DNA of 64,000 bases from Hymenobacter sp. DG01 (GTDB lineage: Bacteria > Bacteroidota > Bacteroidia > Cytophagales > Hymenobacteraceae): assembly GCF_006352025.1 (NCBI RefSeq), contig NZ_CP040936.1:3660001-3724000 (forward strand), in the 5' to 3' direction. The stretch's first letter is position 1, and each line of letters begins with the position of its first letter. The translations under genes were made by a program, and so were the position numbers. A model generated the notes under the pieces. It ran no database searches and had not been told where the DNA came from. It was given only the letters and a program-made list of their open reading frames with translations. This document shows, one piece after another, positions 59,173-64,000 of the stretch.

Positions 59173-60012
59173 TTAGTTCAAAGAAGTTGCCCCGAGCTCC
59201 GTTACTTGGTTGTTGGTGACGGTAATGCCCGGGCGCACTACCAACTTGTAGGCAGGCTGCCCGCTGGGGGCCGTGGTGCTGGGATAGATGCGTACTTGGT
59301 AGGTGCCGGCCGGAAGGCCACTGAACTGATAGCCCCCCGAGGCATCGGCGGCGGTGCTGAACGTATCGGGCACGGTTACCGCGGAGCGAATAGCCAGGAT
59401 CTGGGGTAGGGCTGCGGCGGGCGTAACGGTGCCGCGCAGGCCACCGGCTAGCTCCTGGGTTACTACCCTAATCACAGGCTTGAGCAGGTACCGCTCCTTT
59501 TTATCGTTGCCGGGCTTCCAGTTACCGCGCTCTACAATGGATTTGGCTACATCAAAGTCGAGCAGCAGCTGAAACGTTTCCCGCTCCCGCAGCGTGGTTT
59601 TATCCAGCTTCAGCTTTACGCCGGCACTCTGGCCGCTGGGCGTTTTCAGGTCGTAGCGCTGGCCGTCGCGCCCTATTACGTAGCTGTCGGGACCCAGCAG
59701 CATCCGGACTTCTTTCAGGTCGCCGGGCTCGAAATCGGTGCTTACCAGCAGGGCCGATTTGCCGTTCACGTAGTCCAGCACATTAATGTTCTGAGCCTGG
59801 AAGGGCAGCAGCTGCCAGCCGTCGGGGTTGGCTTCATCCTTTAGGTGCACCTCCAGCTGGCGCACGTCCAGCACCACGTTGCGGAAGTCGCCGGGGGCAT
59901 CCATCAGGCGGATTTCCAGCTTTGCGGCTTCAGAGTCATTGTCTTTGCTGCAGCTGGCCAGCGCCAGCGGAGCGGCCAGTAGGGCCAAGGGGAGTAGGCG
60001 GGTTAGGTTCAT
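59173..60012 (-). CDS. DUF4382-domain lipoprotein
   Basis: A 279-residue protein from ATG 60012 with a lipobox (LALASC, Cys21). The DUF4382 part runs from KLEIRLMDAPGDFRNVVLDVRQLEVHL to about LLLDFDVAKSIV; a C-terminal carboxypeptidase-regulatory-like unit (GGYQFSGLPAGTYQVRIYPST) follows. It is a common Bacteroidota outer-membrane or surface lipoprotein of unknown role. A longer in-frame start at 60120 runs through the terminator hairpin and is rejected. Confidence 0.85.
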   Translation of the reverse strand: MNLTRLLPLALLAAPLALASCSKDNDSEAAKLEIRLMDAPGDFRNVVLDVRQLEVHLKDEANPDGWQLLPFQAQNINVLDYVNGKSALLVSTDFEPGDLKEVRMLLGPDSYVIGRDGQRYDLKTPSGQSAGVKLKLDKTTLRERETFQLLLDFDVAKSIVERGNWKPGNDKKERYLLKPVIRVVTQELAGGLRGTVTPAAALPQILAIRSAVTVPDTFSTAADASGGYQFSGLPAGTYQVRIYPSTTAPSGQPAYKLVVRPGITVTNNQVTELGATSLN

Positions 60013-60037
60013 GTGGGGGAGAAGGTGGGAAATGAAA

Positions 60038-60080
60038 AACGGAGCCGTTGGCTTACTACGCGCAAGCCAACGGCTCCGTT
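60038..60080 (-). terminator. Terminator of the AsmA-like gene
   Basis: Perfect 17-bp arms (60038-60054 and 60064-60080), 9-nt loop, followed on the minus strand by a T5 tract; located after the AsmA-like stop codon and before the lipoprotein gene. Confidence 0.75.
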
Positions 60081-60127
60081 CGGGCAAGAAGTTAGCCAAC
60101 TTTTGCCGGGAGCAAAACAAAAAAGTG

Positions 60128-63100
60128 CTATTGCCCCGCCTTCGTGCTATCGGAGGGGGTAGGGGCCGGTTCTGCTGGCTTAGGCTGCTCCGGGGCAGGT
60201 TTGGTGGGCTGTGCCTTAGGCTTGCCGAAGAGGATGTTATTGAGGCCCTGCTTGGCCTTGTCCTGCAGCTTGGCCTGGGCTTCGAGACGCTTCTTTTCCA
60301 GCTCCAGCCGGGCCTTGTCGGCTAGCTCCTGCTGCTTGCGCTGCAATTCCCGCTGCAGGCTGTCCTGGGCTACCTTGGCCTGAGCCTGCAGCTTCAGCTT
60401 GGCATCATCCACCTTGGCCTGTACAATGTTGCTCACCAGGTCTTTGGCCTGGGCTTTCACGCTGCCGCTGGAAAGCTTTACCTGCGGGTTCGTGACGGTG
60501 CCTCCAATGGTCAGGCCCAGCGTTACCCGGTCGGTGCCCTGCAGATTCTGCACGCCCGTCAGGCGGGTAAGCTGGGAGTTGAGCTGGTTGCCAAGCTTGC
60601 CGGTGGGCACGTTCAGGGCCGTTACGTACTCCAGACCGCCGGTACTCACGTTGTTGGAGCCGCCCACCGTCATCTTGATCTGGCCCACGGTCAGGTCGAA
60701 GGGTTTCACCACAAAGTTGCCATTGATAATTTCAGCGGCTACGTCCTTGTTGTCCACAGCAAACTTCTTCAGTTCCTGAAACTGAGTGAGTGAGCTGATT
60801 TTGTTGAGCACGGCCGAGTTGGTCACGGCGGCCCGCACCACCTCAAACAGGCCCTTGCCCGTGAGCGTGCTGTACTTCGGCATCATGTCGGGGCCCATTT
60901 CGCCGCTCACATTGAAGTTGGTGGAGAACACACCCTCCAGGCTGCTGGCCAGCGGTACCATGGCCTTCACCGAGTTGAAGGCCTGGAAGGCACTCTGGAA
61001 GTTCAGGTTCTTGATGTTCAGGCCCAGGTTGAACTTGGGGTGCGCCAGGTCCTTGCTGCTGTAAGAGCCGCTGGTAGAAAAGGCGCCGCCCAGGGTGTTA
61101 AAGGTCAGGCCGTTCAGGATAGCAGCCTGGTCGCGCACGGTTACTACCCCCTTCACGTTGTCCAGCTTCAGGTTGTCGTACACCACCTGGTTCACGTTGG
61201 TATTCAGCACCAGGTCAAACTCCTTCGGAATCTGGAGCACGCCTTCGGCCTTGGCCGGCGCCTGACCGGTAGCGGCTACCGTGGGCTTCTGCGACACCTC
61301 ATCTACCATCCACTCGTTCACGTTGAAGCGGTTGCTGTTCACCGTCAGGTTGCCGCGCAGGGGTTGGCCCGGCACGAAGAGGTAGCCCATGTAGTTGCTG
61401 ATGGTGCCCGAGGCGGCAATGTCGGAGGAGCCTACCGAGCCAGCCATGTTCTGGAGCACAATCTTGTCGTTGTTGAACGTGGCCGTGGCCCGCGTCACCT
61501 TCATGCCCTGGGGCAGGTCAGTGCTCTTATACGTAATGTTCTGGGCATTCACGGTGCCCGAGGCTACCACAGTCTGGTAGCGGCCGGCCTCAATATCGGC
61601 CATGTTGCCTTTGGCAGCCACGTTGCCGTTCAGGCGGCCCGTTACTGTCATGCCCTGCAGCGGGAAGATCTTCGTGAGCTTGGTCAGGTCGATGACGCCT
61701 TGCACGTCGGTATCGAAGCGCAGCTTGTCCACGCCCTGCGTTGCCACGCGGCCCTGCAACGGCTCGCCATCCAGCAGCATCCGGAACTGCGGAATATCCA
61801 CGCGGGTATCGTTTAGCTGGCCCGTGGGGTTGGTGACGGTGCCGTTCATGGTCAGGTTCTCGATGGGGGCCGGAAACTGCTTGCTCTTCACGTAGCCGTT
61901 GGTCAGGTTCAGCTTGGCCTGTACTACCGGCATCTGGGTGCTGGAGTACGTGCCCTTGGCCGTGCCATCCACGAACAGCTTGCCGCGCAGCAGCAGATCC
62001 TGCACTGGGTACACCTTCATCATTTCGGCCAAGTCCACGTTAGCTTTCACGCGGCCGTTCACCTTCATCGGCTCCAGTCCATCAATGGCCACGTTGCCAT
62101 CAATGGGGTTCGAGCCCAGGTCGAGGTGAAACTGTTTCACGTTCACCTTCACATTGTTCGTGAAGCCCGAGGGGTTATCCACGGCCAGGTCCACGTTGAT
62201 GTTGCGGGCCCGCTGGGGCAGGTCGGGGTACTTGAAGCTGCCGCCCTTTACCTGCAGGTTCAGGCCGTAGCCGGGCATTTTCACGGCGTTCTGTACACCC
62301 TTGAAGTAGCCGTCAAACGCTACCTTGCCCGTGGCCTCCATGTCCTTGAACTGGTCGGTATAGGCGCCAGGCACCAAGCTCAGAATGTTCTTGAAGTCGG
62401 TTTCGAGAGCCTTGAAAGTCAGGTCGTAGGTAATGTCGGTGGCGTTGGGCAGGCCAATAGTGCCCTGAAACGTCGCTGGGAAATCGTTCAGCTTCACCTT
62501 GTTGTCTTTGAAGGTGAAAAGCATCTTCTCCAGGTTCATGGCCAGGGTCACGTCAGCATCGAGCTTCTTGTTGGTGATGTACTCCGTGCCGGCGTACTGC
62601 ATGGAAATGCCTTCGGCCGTGGTCTGGCTTACCATGTCGAACACGTTCTGCTCAAAGTCGCCGGAGCCGGAGTGGTTTATGCCCCGCAGCTGCATCCCGA
62701 ACGGAATGGTCAGGTCCTCGTAGCGCAGCCGTCCGTTATTGATCTGCCAGCCCTGAATGGCCAGGCTCACGGCCGTAGTATCCTGCCCTCTGGAGGCCGC
62801 CGCCGAGTCGGATACGTACACGTCCCAGTTGGCACGCCCGCTCTTCAGAACCCGCAGGCTCAGGTCGGGCTGCTCCAGGGTCACATTCTTGATCTTGATC
62901 TGGCCGCCCCCGAGTACGCTCATCAAATCCAGCCCTACCCGTACCCGGGGCAGATAGGCCAGCGTATCGCGGGCAAACGAGTCCTGCCCAATCACGCGCA
63001 GCTGGTCCAGCTGCAGGGCCAGGTCGGGGAAGGAGCGCAGCAGGGTCACGTCCACGTTGGCCGGGTCGTACTGTACTGTCGCCTTCACGCGCTGGGCCAG

Positions 63101-63211
63101 CTGCTGGTCGAAGGCGGCCTTTATTTTATCCTTAAACAGCAGCGGAGCCAAGGCCAGAGCGGCTATCAGTACCACCAGAAAAATCAGGAGCCCGACAAAA
63201 AATTTACGCAT
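60128..63211 (-). CDS. AsmA-family envelope protein
   Basis: A 1027-residue protein from ATG 63211 (MRKFFVGLLIFLVVLIAALALAPLLF), with one N-terminal membrane anchor and a long periplasmic beta-rich part. It contains the AsmA-type start FPDLALQLDQLRVIGQDSF, repeated strands, and the AsmA C-terminal region (LTGKGLFEVVRAAVTNSAVLNKISSLTQFQELKKFAVDNKDVAAEIINGNFVVKPFDLTVGQIKMTVGGSN). The last 120 residues are a Lys/Gln/Ala coiled coil with a Pro-rich tail. AsmA relatives are bridge-like proteins thought to carry phospholipid between inner and outer membranes. A 79-codon longer open frame is noncoding. Single-gene unit with its own promoter and terminator. Confidence 0.9.
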   Translation of the reverse strand: MRKFFVGLLIFLVVLIAALALAPLLFKDKIKAAFDQQLAQRVKATVQYDPANVDVTLLRSFPDLALQLDQLRVIGQDSFARDTLAYLPRVRVGLDLMSVLGGGQIKIKNVTLEQPDLSLRVLKSGRANWDVYVSDSAAASRGQDTTAVSLAIQGWQINNGRLRYEDLTIPFGMQLRGINHSGSGDFEQNVFDMVSQTTAEGISMQYAGTEYITNKKLDADVTLAMNLEKMLFTFKDNKVKLNDFPATFQGTIGLPNATDITYDLTFKALETDFKNILSLVPGAYTDQFKDMEATGKVAFDGYFKGVQNAVKMPGYGLNLQVKGGSFKYPDLPQRARNINVDLAVDNPSGFTNNVKVNVKQFHLDLGSNPIDGNVAIDGLEPMKVNGRVKANVDLAEMMKVYPVQDLLLRGKLFVDGTAKGTYSSTQMPVVQAKLNLTNGYVKSKQFPAPIENLTMNGTVTNPTGQLNDTRVDIPQFRMLLDGEPLQGRVATQGVDKLRFDTDVQGVIDLTKLTKIFPLQGMTVTGRLNGNVAAKGNMADIEAGRYQTVVASGTVNAQNITYKSTDLPQGMKVTRATATFNNDKIVLQNMAGSVGSSDIAASGTISNYMGYLFVPGQPLRGNLTVNSNRFNVNEWMVDEVSQKPTVAATGQAPAKAEGVLQIPKEFDLVLNTNVNQVVYDNLKLDNVKGVVTVRDQAAILNGLTFNTLGGAFSTSGSYSSKDLAHPKFNLGLNIKNLNFQSAFQAFNSVKAMVPLASSLEGVFSTNFNVSGEMGPDMMPKYSTLTGKGLFEVVRAAVTNSAVLNKISSLTQFQELKKFAVDNKDVAAEIINGNFVVKPFDLTVGQIKMTVGGSNNVSTGGLEYVTALNVPTGKLGNQLNSQLTRLTGVQNLQGTDRVTLGLTIGGTVTNPQVKLSSGSVKAQAKDLVSNIVQAKVDDAKLKLQAQAKVAQDSLQRELQRKQQELADKARLELEKKRLEAQAKLQDKAKQGLNNILFGKPKAQPTKPAPEQPKPAEPAPTPSDSTKAGQ

Positions 63212-63282
63212 AGCTAAAGAGGAGAAAGGAAAGCGGAAAAAGCCCTTGGCAGCGCCCTGGCGCAAGCCGGCAAGGTACCGGG

Positions 63283-63290
63283 CAAAAGTA
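63283..63290 (-). promoter_or_regulatory. Putative -7 element of the AsmA-like gene
   Basis: TACTTTTG on the minus strand is an exact TAnnTTTG, 71 nt before the ATG. It lies in the loop of a weak hairpin (GCCGGCAAGG at 63266-63275 with 63299-63308). No clear -33. Confidence 0.4.
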
Positions 63291-63465
63291 GTGCGAAACC
63301 TTGCCGGCCCGGGAAAGAGCCCGAAAAAAACGTCCGGGTTGAATAGGCTAACGTTCGGCTCCCGGCCTCTGGTGCCGGCAGTCAGGAAAGAAAATCCCAT
63401 TTTAGGCCCGCGGCCGGGGCTGGCGCGTACCAAATTGCTGGTTTTCACCGTTAGGTTGTGTGCGT

Positions 63466-64000
63466 ATGATGATGCTTGGCTACCCTTGTTTGTCCCGTCA
63501 TCGGGGTTTCCGTGCCGGGCGGCGGTGGGCCCTGGTCGCCAGTCTGGGGGTAGGAGCGGTAGGGGCCGGCCACGCCCAGGACCTGTACTTCGCCCAGCCC
63601 TACGCCAACCGCCTGCAGCTCAATCCGGCCTACGCCGGCCTGCTCGACGACTACAGCCTCACGCTCAGCTACCGCAACCAGTTCCCCACCCTGGCCGGCA
63701 CCTTTCAGAGCAGCCAGTTGGCCGCCGACTACCGCCTGCGCGACCAGCGCAGCGCCGTGGGCCTGCTGGTAAACTACGACCGGACCGGGGGCATCGGCTA
63801 CACTCGCTTTCAGGCCGGCGGCGTGTATGCCTACCACCTGCGCCTGAATGAGCAGTTGAGCCTGAGTGGCGGGGCCTCGGTCAGCTACGGCCTGCAGCGC
63901 GTAAGCTACGGCAACCTGGTTTTCGGCGACCAGCTTTCCGACGAGGGCGTCACGCGTGATTTTAGTTTAGAGGTAGCAGACTATAAGCCAGTGCACTACG
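63466..64000 (+). CDS. PorP/SprF-family T9SS outer-membrane protein (partial, C-terminus cut by window edge)
   Basis: Open from ATG 63466 to the window end (178 codons). After the signal peptide (WALVASLGVGAVGAGHAQ) comes DLYFAQPYANRLQLNPAYAGLLDDYSLTLSYRNQFPTLAGTFQSSQLAADYRL and GLLVNYDRTGGIGYTRFQAGGVYAYHLRL, the pattern of the PorP/SprF family. These outer-membrane barrels pair with PorK/PorN or adhesins in type IX secretion and gliding. The two T9SS-sorted proteins in this window would use that system. Three ATG codons in a row stand at the start; any may be used. Confidence 0.92.
   Translation, partial: MMMLGYPCLSRHRGFRAGRRWALVASLGVGAVGAGHAQDLYFAQPYANRLQLNPAYAGLLDDYSLTLSYRNQFPTLAGTFQSSQLAADYRLRDQRSAVGLLVNYDRTGGIGYTRFQAGGVYAYHLRLNEQLSLSGGASVSYGLQRVSYGNLVFGDQLSDEGVTRDFSLEVADYKPVHY

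Noticed and set aside
62126..63217. Open frame antisense to the AsmA-like gene
   Set aside because: Compositional artefact; AsmA motifs are on the other strand over the whole length.
1..64000. rRNA, tRNA, prophage, integrase or complete insertion sequence
   Set aside because: None recognised on either strand: no cloverleaf-like sequence, no transposase, integrase or capsid genes.

Overview
The window looks like chromosomal DNA of a GC-rich Bacteroidota of the order Cytophagales, most likely Hymenobacter or a close relative. This rests on four things: C-terminal sorting domains of the type IX secretion system (T9SS) on two large exported proteins, a PorP/SprF-type T9SS outer-membrane protein at the right edge, Bacteroidota-type -7 promoter elements (TAnnTTTG) in front of several genes, and Bacteroidota protein families such as CarboxypepD_reg-like, DUF4382, FeoB-associated Cys-rich protein and fused DAHP synthase/chorismate mutase. 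I see no rRNA, tRNA, CRISPR array, prophage, plasmid function or intact insertion sequence. Gene order is that of a core chromosome with many short strand-switching operons separated by strong hairpins.

Layout. 0-5 kb: rbfA (partial), a polytopic membrane protein, rpiB, tatC, glyA. 5.7-8 kb: a secreted GH64/crystallin/CBM6/T9SS protein. 8-14 kb: a stress-flavoured stretch with a KGG-repeat protein, a divergent sigma factor beside a membrane TPR protein, an ApaH-like phosphatase, two disordered hydrophilic proteins and a zinc alcohol dehydrogenase with a small membrane partner. 14-21.6 kb: Bcr/CflA exporter, pterin dehydratase, rsmI-lnt, an inositol-monophosphatase-like gene, a FeoB-associated protein and an erythromycin-esterase-like protein. 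21.7-28 kb: aspartyl-protease-like protein, XRE/membrane regulator, radical SAM/SPASM protein, a TlpA-like protein without its cysteines, radA. 28.3-31.5 kb: a histidine kinase beside a frameshifted response-regulator/thioredoxin-reductase fusion. 31.7-37.1 kb: metallophosphoesterase, exported proteins, acyltransferase, TPR protein and a proline-iminopeptidase-like lipoprotein. 37.4-42.2 kb: an aromatic amino-acid operon on the minus strand (pheA, aminotransferase, tyrA, DAHP synthase/chorismate mutase). 42.5-49.4 kb: beta-barrel protein, VWA/CarboxypepD protein with a decayed tandem duplication, and an ECF sigma/anti-sigma-TonB pair. 49.6-55.2 kb: fumC, DHH phosphoesterase, GNAT, dgkA, DUF6970 lipoprotein, DinB, thioredoxin-like protein. 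55.6-64 kb: a giant adhesin-like T9SS cargo, a DUF4382 lipoprotein, an AsmA-like protein and the T9SS PorP/SprF protein (cut by the window edge).

The most striking observation is upstream of pheA. Two tiny ORFs, extremely rich in Phe and Tyr codons (42062-42121 and 41885-41965, minus strand), are each followed by a Rho-independent terminator. This is a tandem ribosome-mediated transcription attenuator for a combined Phe/Tyr operon, with two gates in series. The leader and terminator of each gate also contain the alternative pairings expected of a classical attenuator.

Other notable features are at least three families of dispersed intergenic inverted repeats, two copies of which lie inside the aromatic operon; an anti-sigma factor fused to CarboxypepD_reg and TonB C-terminal domains; a redox-dead thioredoxin-fold protein; and an apparently strong excess of the heptamer CTACCCC/GGGGTAG over the whole window.
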